This document shows positions 9,257 through 18,376 of a stretch of DNA of 64,000 nt, in pieces. How positions within the stretch are numbered: the stretch's first letter is position 1; each line of letters begins with the position of its first letter. The notes under the pieces were generated by a model. It was given only the letters and a program-made list of their open reading frames with translations. It had not been told where the DNA came from and did not search any database. The stretch is from Pedobacter hiemivivus. Its GTDB lineage: Bacteria; Bacteroidota; Bacteroidia; Sphingobacteriales; Sphingobacteriaceae. Both the position numbers and the translations under genes were made by a program. Location: NCBI RefSeq assembly GCF_004331685.1, contig NZ_SJSM01000021.1, positions 1 through 64,000 of the forward strand. The letters are read 5' to 3'.

Positions 9257-10942
9257 ATGAAAACAAAAATATATTATATACTAGCTGCACTTGTGTTAAT
9301 GATGAACACATCGTGCAAGGATTATTTGACTGAAGAGTCAAAGACAGATATTGACAAAAGTAAGTATATGACCAATGCGGCGGAAGCTGAAAATGTATTA
9401 TTAGGTGTTTATCGTAATATGGTAACCGATGATATGTATGGTTTCAATCTATCTATCCTGTTTACTATGGGTACAGATATTGCTCAGGTAGAAGGTAGCA
9501 CCAACGAAAATTTCCGTATTATCCCTACCAATTCATTTACAGCGAATCAGTCAGAAATACAGAAGAGCTATGCTAAATTGTATAATTCTGTTTACAATGC
9601 CAATGATTTCATCGAAGGCCTTGAGCAGAAAATGGCAAATTATTCGAATGCGGATAAACAATTGGCGACAATTTACCTGGCTGAAGCGAAAGGTTTGCGT
9701 GCATTATATTACTTTGAGTTGTTACGCCATTATGGACATATCGCTTTAATCACCAATACAGCAATGTCTAATCAAGCACCGTCTACATTTGTGCAGGAAG
9801 ATCCAGCAAAAGTTTATCAGTTTATAGAGCAGGATTTACAATATTCCGTAGAAAATCTTCCTTACGCTGTAGATGATACGTTCAGAGGCAACAAAAGCTT
9901 CCGCCTTTCAAAAGGTTCGGCTTTAGGTTTATTAGCTAAAGTATATGCAACATGGGCCGGAAATCCTGTTAAAGATGTTTCTAAATGGGAAATGGCTGCA
10001 AAAACTGCACAGATATTAATCCAGTCAAACAAACATGGTTTACTTGAAAATTACGAACAGCTTTGGAAAAACGCTGGTGCTGGCACCTGGAATCCAACAG
10101 AAAGTTTAATTGAAGTTTCTTTCTATTCTCCAACAGCAACTCTTGGATCTGATCCAATAGGTCGTATTGGTAAATGGAACGGTGTTAAAGCCACGAGTAC
10201 CTCAGAGCGAGGAAGCAATGCGGGTAATGTGAAAGTTGTACATACTTTTGTATTGGATTGGCGTAACTATCCCGAGGACTTAAGAAGAGATATTTCTGTA
10301 GCTAACTATCAATATAATCCGTCTAAAACACTATGGGCAAAGGCTGCTAGTGAAACCGAACAGGTAGGCTTAGCCAATGATGCAGACCCGACTAAAAAGC
10401 AGAAAGAAAAACAAAACTATACGCCAGGCAAATGGGATACTGAAAAATATGTTCCTCAAAGCAATAAGCTGATCAATAATGATAGATCTAACGTCAATTG
10501 GTATGTTTTACGTTATGCAGATGTACTATTGATATATGCAGAAGCATTGAACGAATGGAAACAGGGACCAACCACTGATGCTTATACTGCCGTTAACATG
10601 GTAAGGAGACGTGGTTATGGCTTACCTGTGGGCACAACCAGTACTTTAGCCGATGTAACGCCAGGCTTGGATGTGCTAGGTTTTCGTGATGCTGTTCACA
10701 AAGAACGCGCTTTCGAATTGGCTTTTGAAGGTGACAGAAAGTTAGACTTGATACGTTGGGGCGTTTACTACGAAACGGTTAAGAGTACTTCTTTAAAACT
10801 AGGAACATGGTGGATCACTGCAGGTTCTCCTAATTATGCAGTTGCAACACCGGGTTACACCACAAAAGACAAGCACGATCTATTTCCAATTCCTCAACGG
10901 GAAATGGATTTAACGAAGTTTAAACAAAACTTTGGTTGGTAA
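9257..10942 (+). CDS. SusD/RagB-type outer-membrane lipoprotein (PUL 1)
   Basis: A 561-residue SusD-family lipoprotein. The signal peptide ends in a lipobox NTSC with C20, followed by KDYLTEES, the usual SusD start. An alpha-helical TPR-like core includes LAEAKGLRALYYFELLRHYG (about 135-155), and the conserved C-terminal region has VLRYADVLLIYAEALNE, VNMVRRRGYG, KERAFELAFEGDRKLDLIRWG and a final FPIPQREMDL. It acts as the surface lid and glycan receptor over the SusC barrel encoded 17 bp upstream. A strong intrinsic terminator follows 15 bp after the stop and closes the locus. Confidence 0.95.
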   Translation: MKTKIYYILAALVLMMNTSCKDYLTEESKTDIDKSKYMTNAAEAENVLLGVYRNMVTDDMYGFNLSILFTMGTDIAQVEGSTNENFRIIPTNSFTANQSEIQKSYAKLYNSVYNANDFIEGLEQKMANYSNADKQLATIYLAEAKGLRALYYFELLRHYGHIALITNTAMSNQAPSTFVQEDPAKVYQFIEQDLQYSVENLPYAVDDTFRGNKSFRLSKGSALGLLAKVYATWAGNPVKDVSKWEMAAKTAQILIQSNKHGLLENYEQLWKNAGAGTWNPTESLIEVSFYSPTATLGSDPIGRIGKWNGVKATSTSERGSNAGNVKVVHTFVLDWRNYPEDLRRDISVANYQYNPSKTLWAKAASETEQVGLANDADPTKKQKEKQNYTPGKWDTEKYVPQSNKLINNDRSNVNWYVLRYADVLLIYAEALNEWKQGPTTDAYTAVNMVRRRGYGLPVGTTSTLADVTPGLDVLGFRDAVHKERAFELAFEGDRKLDLIRWGVYYETVKSTSLKLGTWWITAGSPNYAVATPGYTTKDKHDLFPIPQREMDLTKFKQNFGW

Positions 10943-10956
10943 TATATATATGATGA

Positions 10957-10999
10957 TGAAAAAAAGCGGTTAGGAGATTTCCTAATCGCTTTTTTTTTG
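10957..10999 (+). terminator. Intrinsic terminator of PUL 1
   Basis: AGCGGTTAGG and CCTAATCGCT pair around a 6-nt loop (one G-T pair), flanked by an A run before and nine T residues after. It lies directly after the SusD stop codon and is the expected end of the PUL 1 transcript; the A run would also allow some termination on the other strand. Confidence 0.85.
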
Positions 11000-11083
11000 A
11001 CAAGCTTGTCTGCCCCCTACTATTCAGGCCCTACAATTTACACCCTGCTTGAAACAAAAAACACCTTCTCCGACAAGGCCTCA

Positions 11084-11121
11084 GGCGCTTTAAGCTCCCC
11101 TTCAGGAGCCTTAAAGATGCC
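11084..11121. repeat. Imperfect hairpin upstream of trhO
   Basis: GGC-G-CTTTAAG-CTCC at 11084-11098 pairs with GGAG-C-CTTAAAG-AT-GCC at 11105-11121 around a 6-nt loop, with small bulges. It lies in the 250-bp gap between the PUL 1 terminator and trhO and has no T tract, so a leader structure or a repeat remnant is more likely than a terminator. Confidence 0.4.
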
Positions 11122-11195
11122 AGACTTGGAGGAGAATGGTTTTTTTTGCATTTTTGCAATGCATTAAACGCCATTTGCACCGGTATCAATGAATT

Positions 11196-12143
11196 ATGAA
11201 TAAATTCCAGACATTACTTTACTATTGCTATAGTCACATAGCAAACGCAGAACAATTTGCGGACGACCACCTTAAATTTTGTAAATCAATTGGTCTTGTT
11301 GGCCGAATCATCGTAGCCGATGAAGGTTTAAACGGTACCGTTTCAGGAACAAAAGAAGCTTGTGAAGCCTATATGGCCGCTATCAACGCCGATGAACGTT
11401 TTGCAAAAACTGAATTTAAAATCGACGATGTGGAAGAACCTTCTTTCATTAAAATGCATTGCCGATATAAATCAGAAATTGTTCACTCCGGCTTAAGGGA
11501 CCCGAACATCATCGATCCGAATAAGCAGACCGGGAAACACCTGGAGCCTGTAGAATTTCAGAAGATGATTGATCAGGAAGATGTAATCATCCTTGATGTG
11601 CGTTCAAATTACGAGCATAACCTTGGCCGATTTAAAAACGCCATCACCCTCGACATCGAAAACTTCAGGGATTTCCCAGAAAAGATAAATGAGCTTGCTC
11701 AATACAAAGACAAAAAAGTACTAACCTATTGCACTGGTGGCATCAAATGCGAAAAAGCATCTGCCTTACTATTGCACCATGGATTTAGTGATGTATACCA
11801 ACTTCATGGCGGGATCATTAAATACGGAAAAGAAGCCGGTGGCGAAGACTTTGAAGGCAAATGCTATGTATTTGATAGCCGCATCGCTGTTGATGTAAAC
11901 TCTGTAAACCCAACCGTAGTATCAACATGCTATAATTGTGGCAAGATAACGCCTAAAATGATCAATTGTGCCAATCCAGAGTGCAATGAGCATGTTACGC
12001 AATGCGATGAATGCGGAGATGGACTACAAGGCTGTTGTTCGGTACCCTGCACCACCAACCCGCGCAAGCGTAAATACGATGGAACAGGATATTATGTAAA
12101 AGTACCACAACCGGTAAACGTATCCGCCAAACAACTATCTTAG
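11196..12143 (+). CDS. trhO: Oxygen-dependent tRNA uridine(34) hydroxylase TrhO (rhodanese-domain protein)
   Basis: A 315-residue YceA/TrhO-family protein. An N-terminal ferredoxin-like domain (1-95, with GRIIVADEGLNGTVSG) is followed by a rhodanese domain (about 115-215) with the active-site loop YCTGGIKCEKAS, C179 being the catalytic Cys and C185 the second conserved one. The C-terminal tail has several Cys pairs (CYNC, C-x4-C, CDEC), as usual for the family. The enzyme hydroxylates U34 of certain tRNAs on the way to 5-methoxyuridine or its carboxymethoxy derivatives, using O2. The length is normal. It stands only 6 bp ahead of the sensor/HTH gene, so the two may share a transcript, though no functional link is evident. 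Confidence 0.93.
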   Translation: MNKFQTLLYYCYSHIANAEQFADDHLKFCKSIGLVGRIIVADEGLNGTVSGTKEACEAYMAAINADERFAKTEFKIDDVEEPSFIKMHCRYKSEIVHSGLRDPNIIDPNKQTGKHLEPVEFQKMIDQEDVIILDVRSNYEHNLGRFKNAITLDIENFRDFPEKINELAQYKDKKVLTYCTGGIKCEKASALLLHHGFSDVYQLHGGIIKYGKEAGGEDFEGKCYVFDSRIAVDVNSVNPTVVSTCYNCGKITPKMINCANPECNEHVTQCDECGDGLQGCCSVPCTTNPRKRKYDGTGYYVKVPQPVNVSAKQLS

Positions 12144-12149
12144 CGCTTC

Positions 12150-15038
12150 ATGAAACGAAGTTGCCTAAAATACTTTTTACTTTATCTTGTTATATTCCTG
12201 CCTCTTTATGTGGCCGCAGATAATGTAAAAAGTATTGGGGTTCCTTATGTGCAAAATTACCGCAAATCTGTCTACTTATCGGGTAACCAAAATTGGTCTA
12301 TCGCAAAAGACAAACAGGGTATTATGTATTTTGGAAATGCACAAGGCCTGCTCAGTTACGATGGTAAATACTGGCAACAATACAAGATGCCAAACCAGCA
12401 AATTGTACGTTCGGTAGCAACAGGTAACGATGGTGTAATTTATGTGGGTAGTTTTGGTGAGTTTGGCTATTGGAAGGTAGTTGATAAACGTTTAAAATAC
12501 TTTTCCCTGATCAACCTTATCCCTAAGCAACATAAGATGACCGATGAGATTTGGAAGATCTATGTTGATGGTAAAAGAGTCATCTTCCAATCGTTCACTA
12601 CTATATACATATATGAGCATAAAAAGATAAGTGTAATTAAAAGCACTGGTTCTTTTTTGTTTTTGCACAAAGTTGATCAGCGTTTCATTGTCGAAGAGCT
12701 CGGCAAAGGGCTGTTTGAATTAAAAGACTACAAATTAGCTCCTTTAAATAATATAGGTCAGCCTTTACCGGAAAGTATATTATCTATACTCCCATACAAA
12801 AATGGCCAACTATTGATAGGAACCAGTAAAGCCGGTCTTTTTTTATATGATGGTCAGCGATACACTCCTTTCAAAACCCCAGCCAATACTTTCTTACAAA
12901 CCTACCAGCTCAACAATGGAGTTCAAGTATTCAGCAAATATTACGCCTATGGTACCATTTTAAATGGCCTTATCATTATTGATCAGGATGGTAATATTGT
13001 GCAACAGATAAATAAATCCAGTGGCCTTCAAAACAACACGGTATTAAGCATTTATGCAGATAATGAGCAGAATTTATGGACCGGACTGGATAATGGGATC
13101 GACAGGATAGAGCTCAATTCTCCCCTTTATTTCTATTTTGATAAAACGGGTATGTTCGGCACAGTTTATTCCAGCCTGATTTACAATAACAAAATATACC
13201 TTGGCACCAATCAGGGCCTATTTTCAAGTCCATGGGTAGATGGAAAGGGACAACATTTTAAACCCTTTAATTTTAAGCTTATTCCTCATTCGCAGGGGCA
13301 AGTATGGGATTTAAGCTTAATTGATGGACAATTGTTATGTGGCCATAATGATGGCACCTTCAGCGTAAATGACAACACTATAGAAAAGGTATCCAGTATA
13401 AGTGGAGGCTGGACAATAAAAAAACTAAATGATGATTACCTGATTCAGGGCACATATACAGGCCTTGTCCTTTATAAAAAAGACGCTGGGCGATGGAAGT
13501 ACTTCTATAAAATTGAAAACTTCAAAGAACCGTCCAGATATATAGAACAGGATTCCAAAGGAGACATTTGGGTAAGTCATGCTTATAGAGGTCTCTATAA
13601 ACTTACGCTTAGTCCTGATTTTAAAAAAGTAATCAACGTTAAATATTACGATGAGCGTAACGGACTCCCAAGTAGTTACAATGTTAATCTGTTTACGCTG
13701 GAGAACAAGCTACTTTATTCTTCTGATAAAGGATTTTTAACTTTTGACGAGATCAGCAATCGCTTTACCCCCTACGAGATTCTGAATAAGTTTATTGGTT
13801 CCTTTGCAAATTCCAATAAGGTCATTAATGCTGGCAACAAAAAGTATTGGTTCATTAACCACGGCAAAATGGCACTCGTCAATTTTGCACAACCTGGTAA
13901 GATTGATATAGACTCCAACCGCTTTAGTGTACTGGATGGACGAATGGTTCAGTATTACGAGAATATCAGCAAAATCAGTGACCAGATTTATCTGATCAGT
14001 GTGGATGATGGTTTTGTCATATACAATGCAAATGAACCGAAAACCAACAAAAAGATCAGTCTACCATCGGTACTGATCAGAAAGATAGAAGATATTACAG
14101 ACACCTACGCTACTATAAGTGAAGTAGGCAACACCGAATCTGCAATAGAAATACCTTTCGGTCGAAATAACATACGGGTCTCTTATACCCTACCCTATTA
14201 TAGACAGGCCAAAATCAAATTCCAATATTTCCTCGAAGGTTATTCTAAACAATGGTCAGATTGGAGTACTGCTTCCCAAAAAGATTTCACCAACTTAGAA
14301 GGTGGGAATTATAAGTTTCTAGTTCGTGCGAAAATAGACGATCAGACCCTTAGTGAAACGACCGCTTTTGAGTTTACCGTGCTCCCTCCCTTTTATGCCA
14401 GCAAGTGGGCATTTGGTTTTTACCTGATTTTGCTGATTATCTTGTTATATATCGGCAAGAAATTATACGAGAAAAAATTACTTAGAGATCAACTGGCAAT
14501 TACAGCAAAAATTCAAGCTGAAAAAGAAATATTCCTAAAGAAAGAAGCAGAAACCACTGAAAAACAAATCGTCAAACTACAGACAGAAAAACTGCATGCT
14601 GAACTTGCCGGAAAAAGTAGGGAATTAGCAAATTCTGCCATGAGCCTGGTTTACAAAAATGAACTACTCAAAAAGATCAGCGAAGAAATTATAAAGCTTA
14701 AAGATGAGCACGGAAAAAAACTTTCAGAGGATCAGTTACGCAGAATTCAGAAAGTAATTGATGAGGGCATGAATGACGATCGGGACTGGAATTTATTTGA
14801 AAATAGTTTTAATGAAGCGCATGAAAGTTTCTTCAAAAAACTTAAAGCCAACCACCCAGATCTGGTGCCTAATGACCTAAAACTTTGCGCCTATTTACAT
14901 ATGAACATGAGTAGCAAAGAACTCGCCTCCTTGTTAAACATTACCCTTCGAGGAGTAGAGATTAGAAGGTATAGGCTAAGAAAAAAGCTGAATGTACCAC
15001 ACGATAAAAACCTTGTAGAGTTCCTTATGGAGTTATAA
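12150..15038 (+). CDS. Membrane-anchored beta-propeller sensor with C-terminal LuxR-type HTH
   Basis: A 962-residue one-component regulator. Residues 1-23 are a signal peptide. A large periplasmic region (about 25-640) is made of two-component-regulator propeller repeats (for example NNTVLSIYADNEQNLWTGLD, DSKGDIWVSHAYRGLYKL), followed by a Y_Y_Y domain (about 660-735, FGRNNIRVSY...FLEGYSKQWSDW). One membrane helix lies at about 754-770, a coiled coil of charged repeats at about 775-870, and a LuxR/GerE-like HTH at about 905-962 (PNDLKLCAYLHMNMSSKELA, GVEIRRYRLRKKLNVP). There is no kinase or receiver domain, so DNA binding is coupled directly to periplasmic ligand sensing. It stands 258 bp upstream of the PUL 2 susC on the same strand and probably controls PUL 2. 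Confidence 0.88.
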   Translation: MKRSCLKYFLLYLVIFLPLYVAADNVKSIGVPYVQNYRKSVYLSGNQNWSIAKDKQGIMYFGNAQGLLSYDGKYWQQYKMPNQQIVRSVATGNDGVIYVGSFGEFGYWKVVDKRLKYFSLINLIPKQHKMTDEIWKIYVDGKRVIFQSFTTIYIYEHKKISVIKSTGSFLFLHKVDQRFIVEELGKGLFELKDYKLAPLNNIGQPLPESILSILPYKNGQLLIGTSKAGLFLYDGQRYTPFKTPANTFLQTYQLNNGVQVFSKYYAYGTILNGLIIIDQDGNIVQQINKSSGLQNNTVLSIYADNEQNLWTGLDNGIDRIELNSPLYFYFDKTGMFGTVYSSLIYNNKIYLGTNQGLFSSPWVDGKGQHFKPFNFKLIPHSQGQVWDLSLIDGQLLCGHNDGTFSVNDNTIEKVSSISGGWTIKKLNDDYLIQGTYTGLVLYKKDAGRWKYFYKIENFKEPSRYIEQDSKGDIWVSHAYRGLYKLTLSPDFKKVINVKYYDERNGLPSSYNVNLFTLENKLLYSSDKGFLTFDEISNRFTPYEILNKFIGSFANSNKVINAGNKKYWFINHGKMALVNFAQPGKIDIDSNRFSVLDGRMVQYYENISKISDQIYLISVDDGFVIYNANEPKTNKKISLPSVLIRKIEDITDTYATISEVGNTESAIEIPFGRNNIRVSYTLPYYRQAKIKFQYFLEGYSKQWSDWSTASQKDFTNLEGGNYKFLVRAKIDDQTLSETTAFEFTVLPPFYASKWAFGFYLILLIILLYIGKKLYEKKLLRDQLAITAKIQAEKEIFLKKEAETTEKQIVKLQTEKLHAELAGKSRELANSAMSLVYKNELLKKISEEIIKLKDEHGKKLSEDQLRRIQKVIDEGMNDDRDWNLFENSFNEAHESFFKKLKANHPDLVPNDLKLCAYLHMNMSSKELASLLNITLRGVEIRRYRLRKKLNVPHDKNLVEFLMEL

Positions 15039-15296
15039 GCACTACTACATTACCTCTCATAACTCAAAAAAACACACTAAAATCAAACCTTTTAATTCTG
15101 CCGTTGTAGTATATAGCTCAATGGGGTTTAATCTACAAAAACGTGGTTTTTGGAGTCAAAAGCAATGATTCTCAACCCCTGTGAGATAGTCCTTTTTCAA
15201 TAAATGATGTATTAATGTTGAGGTTGTAAAACTTGTTATAACCAATAATCTAATGGAGTTTTAACCATCAAATATTAACCAAAAACTTAAACGAGT

Positions 15297-18200
15297 ATGA
15301 AAAGATTCTTTACCAAATTTTCTGTTTTAAGTATTCTTTGTTTGTTTTTTATCAACGTAGCCTATGCACAGGACATCACTGTTAAAGGCACTGTTACAGA
15401 TGGTCTGGACAAGACAACTATACCATCAGTAAGCGTTACCGTAAAAGGCACAACTAAAGGAATGCAAACAGATGTTAATGGAAGATATTCCATTAACACA
15501 TCGGCCAATAGTACCCTGGTATTTACCTACATTGGTTATGTAACCCAGGAAGTCCCAATTAACGGACAACAAACAATCAATGTAGTATTAACTCCTTCCT
15601 CACAACAACTGGAGCAGGTTGTAGTAGTTGGTTATGGAACCCAGCGTAAATTAGACGTAACGGGTGCAGTAGCCAGTTTAAAAGGATCAGAAATATCAAA
15701 ACAGGCATCTACAAATCCTATAGGGGCATTGCAAGGTAAAATTGCCGGGGTATCCATAACCAGTACAGGTACGCCTGGAGCTTCACCTCAGATTCGTATC
15801 CGCGGTCTGGGAACAATATTCGGAAACCAGGCTCCTTTATATGTAGTGGATGGTGTATGGTATAACGATATTAACTTTTTAAATCCCAATGACATTGAGA
15901 ACATGAGCATTTTAAAGGATGCTTCTGCACAGTCTATTTATGGTATCCGTGCTGCAAATGGAGTGGTATTAATTTCGACAAAAAAAGGAAAATTGGGCAC
16001 TCCAACAACAGTCAACTATGATGCCTATGCCGGTTTTCAAAAAGTAACCAATAAGGTTAAAATGGCGAATGCTCAAGAATACGCCACCTTTACAAACGAA
16101 CTGGCCGGATTAAATGGCGGAAGCCCGGTGTTCAGTAATACCGATAATTTGGGTGCAGGAACGGATTGGTATAACCAGACACTTCGCAATGCGTTTGTAA
16201 CAAACCACAACGTTTCGATAGCTGGAGGAACAGAAAAATCTACTTACAACATCTCATTAGGTTATCTTGATCAAGATGGAATTATCAAAACCAACAATTA
16301 CAAGAGATATACAGCCCGCGTATCCAATGATGTACAGCTGTCAAAAAACTTTAAGGTAGGTTACAACATTACCGGGGTTTCCAGTAAATCCAAAGATGTT
16401 CCAACAACGATCTATCATCAAATATATTCTGCTTCACCTTCTATACCTGTATTTAATGCAGATGGTTCATATGGAGATCCTACTAGCCAAGGTCTTGGAG
16501 ACGGAGCCAATTTTAATCCTCAAGCCAGTCTTGACTTCTTCAATCAACAAACCAAACAATATAGTGTTACAGGTAATGTTTTCGCAGAATTGAAATTTGC
16601 CGAACACTTTACTTTTAAAACCAGCTTTGGTGGGGAGTTCGGTCAATTAGAAAACAGAAAATATAGTCCGAAATATTATGCCACTTATGCACAGAAAAGT
16701 GATGCAAGTATCCTCGATCTAAAACGTGTTGAAACCAGAAATTGGATCATTGAAAATACGTTGACTTATGAGAATACATTCAATAAAAATCATAACCTCA
16801 CTGTATTACTTGGTCAGTCTGCCCAAAGTAACAAAGCTTACACTTTAAATGCTTCCGCACAAAATGTGCCTTTTAATAGCGATGCAGATCTATATCTGAG
16901 TTTGGGCGATGCAGCTACCCGAACCGCAGCAGATCAGGGTTCACTCATCAAATTTGCTTCTTATTTTGCAAGGGCAAATTATTCGTTCAAAAACAAATAC
17001 TTGCTGAATGCCTCTATTCGGGCCGATGGTGCTTCCCAATTTTTTGGCAGCAACGAAACCTGGGGATATTTCCCTTCAGTTGGTGCTGGTTGGGTAATGA
17101 CTAATGAGGATTTCATGAAAGATCAAACTGTGTTCAGTTCCTTGAAGTTAAGAGGAAGCTGGGGTATGATTGGAAATGCAAGCGTACCGATTAATCCTTC
17201 ACAACAGTTAATAGACCAAACAGGCAATCTAGTTGCGATATTTAACAACACTGCCTTTACAGGTAAAAGCGTGAATACGCTTATTCCGCCTGCCATCGTT
17301 TGGGAAAAGGGAATTGGTACAGATATTGGCATTGAGGCTGCCTTCCTGACCAATAGGTTAACCGTTGAGGCAGATTTTTATAACAGAAAAACTTCAAGGG
17401 CAATTTTCAAGATTCCTGTATTGGGATCGTTGGGTACCGTAGACAATCAATTGTTAGGAAACCAGGCCGACATTCAGAACAGAGGTGTGGAGTTATCTGC
17501 AGCATGGACAAATACAACTGAAGGAGGTTTAACTTACTCAGTAGGCGGTAACATCAGTTACAATGCCAATAAAGTATTAAATGTACTTTCAGGCGAGACA
17601 CCTATTTTCTCTGGAAGCACAGGTATTACCAATGGGGCATTTGCGACAAGAACCATCGTTGGAGACCCTATAGGCGTATTTTATGGGTACAAAGTTGCAG
17701 GCATTTTTCAGAATGCAACAGATGTAGCCAATTCACCTACACAGGCGAGTGCTGCCCCAGGAGGCTTTAAATACCAAGACCTGAATGGTGATGGAAAGAT
17801 CACATCTGCCGACAGAACGGTAATTGGTGACCCTAATCCTAAATACACATATGGGGTTAACACCAGCTTTGCTTACAAAAGTTTTGACCTTGCTTTGGAT
17901 TTCCAAGGTGTGGCAGGCGTAGACATATACAATGCCAACCTGGCCAATCGCTTTGGAAATGAGAACATCAGCAAAGACCTTTTTGATAACAGATGGCATG
18001 GAGAGGGTACCTCAAATACCTACCCTTCGGCAAACATCGGTGCATCAGCCAATGCAGCACCCAACTCATTCTATGTTTCCAGCGGATCATACTTCAGAGT
18101 TAGAAATGCGCAGTTAGGTTATACCCTGCCTGCAGGTATTTTAAATAAATGGAAGATCAAAAAGGTAAGGATCTATGCCAATGCTCAAAATGCAATTAAC

Positions 18201-18365
18201 ATTTTTGGTTACAAAGGATTCAGTCCTGAAGTAGGCCCGATACCAACTGACAATGCAGAAAAGATTAAAGCAACCTTAACAAACACCACCCTAAATGCAG
18301 GATTGGATGCTAATGTTTATCCTTTATTTGCTACCTACAATTTCGGTATTAACCTTACTTTTTAA
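15297..18365 (+). CDS. SusC/RagA-type TonB-dependent transporter (PUL 2)
   Basis: A 1022-residue transporter with signal peptide (cleavage after INVAYAQ, about residue 25), a carboxypeptidase-regulatory-like domain (TVKGTVTDG...TYIGYVTQE, about 28-100), the SusC signature VVVVGYGTQRKLDVTGAVAS, a plug with LYVVDGVWYND and SILKDASAQSIYGIRAANG, and a barrel ending in the aromatic residue of LTF. It is 11 bp ahead of its SusD partner. Given the GH144-like and GH3 genes downstream, the cargo is probably a beta-1,2-linked glucooligosaccharide. The 258-bp region before it, facing the regulator gene, should hold the PUL 2 promoter, though I could not identify a convincing -7/-33 pair. Confidence 0.95.
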   Translation: MKRFFTKFSVLSILCLFFINVAYAQDITVKGTVTDGLDKTTIPSVSVTVKGTTKGMQTDVNGRYSINTSANSTLVFTYIGYVTQEVPINGQQTINVVLTPSSQQLEQVVVVGYGTQRKLDVTGAVASLKGSEISKQASTNPIGALQGKIAGVSITSTGTPGASPQIRIRGLGTIFGNQAPLYVVDGVWYNDINFLNPNDIENMSILKDASAQSIYGIRAANGVVLISTKKGKLGTPTTVNYDAYAGFQKVTNKVKMANAQEYATFTNELAGLNGGSPVFSNTDNLGAGTDWYNQTLRNAFVTNHNVSIAGGTEKSTYNISLGYLDQDGIIKTNNYKRYTARVSNDVQLSKNFKVGYNITGVSSKSKDVPTTIYHQIYSASPSIPVFNADGSYGDPTSQGLGDGANFNPQASLDFFNQQTKQYSVTGNVFAELKFAEHFTFKTSFGGEFGQLENRKYSPKYYATYAQKSDASILDLKRVETRNWIIENTLTYENTFNKNHNLTVLLGQSAQSNKAYTLNASAQNVPFNSDADLYLSLGDAATRTAADQGSLIKFASYFARANYSFKNKYLLNASIRADGASQFFGSNETWGYFPSVGAGWVMTNEDFMKDQTVFSSLKLRGSWGMIGNASVPINPSQQLIDQTGNLVAIFNNTAFTGKSVNTLIPPAIVWEKGIGTDIGIEAAFLTNRLTVEADFYNRKTSRAIFKIPVLGSLGTVDNQLLGNQADIQNRGVELSAAWTNTTEGGLTYSVGGNISYNANKVLNVLSGETPIFSGSTGITNGAFATRTIVGDPIGVFYGYKVAGIFQNATDVANSPTQASAAPGGFKYQDLNGDGKITSADRTVIGDPNPKYTYGVNTSFAYKSFDLALDFQGVAGVDIYNANLANRFGNENISKDLFDNRWHGEGTSNTYPSANIGASANAAPNSFYVSSGSYFRVRNAQLGYTLPAGILNKWKIKKVRIYANAQNAINIFGYKGFSPEVGPIPTDNAEKIKATLTNTTLNAGLDANVYPLFATYNFGINLTF

Positions 18366-18376
18366 TCTGCAATATC

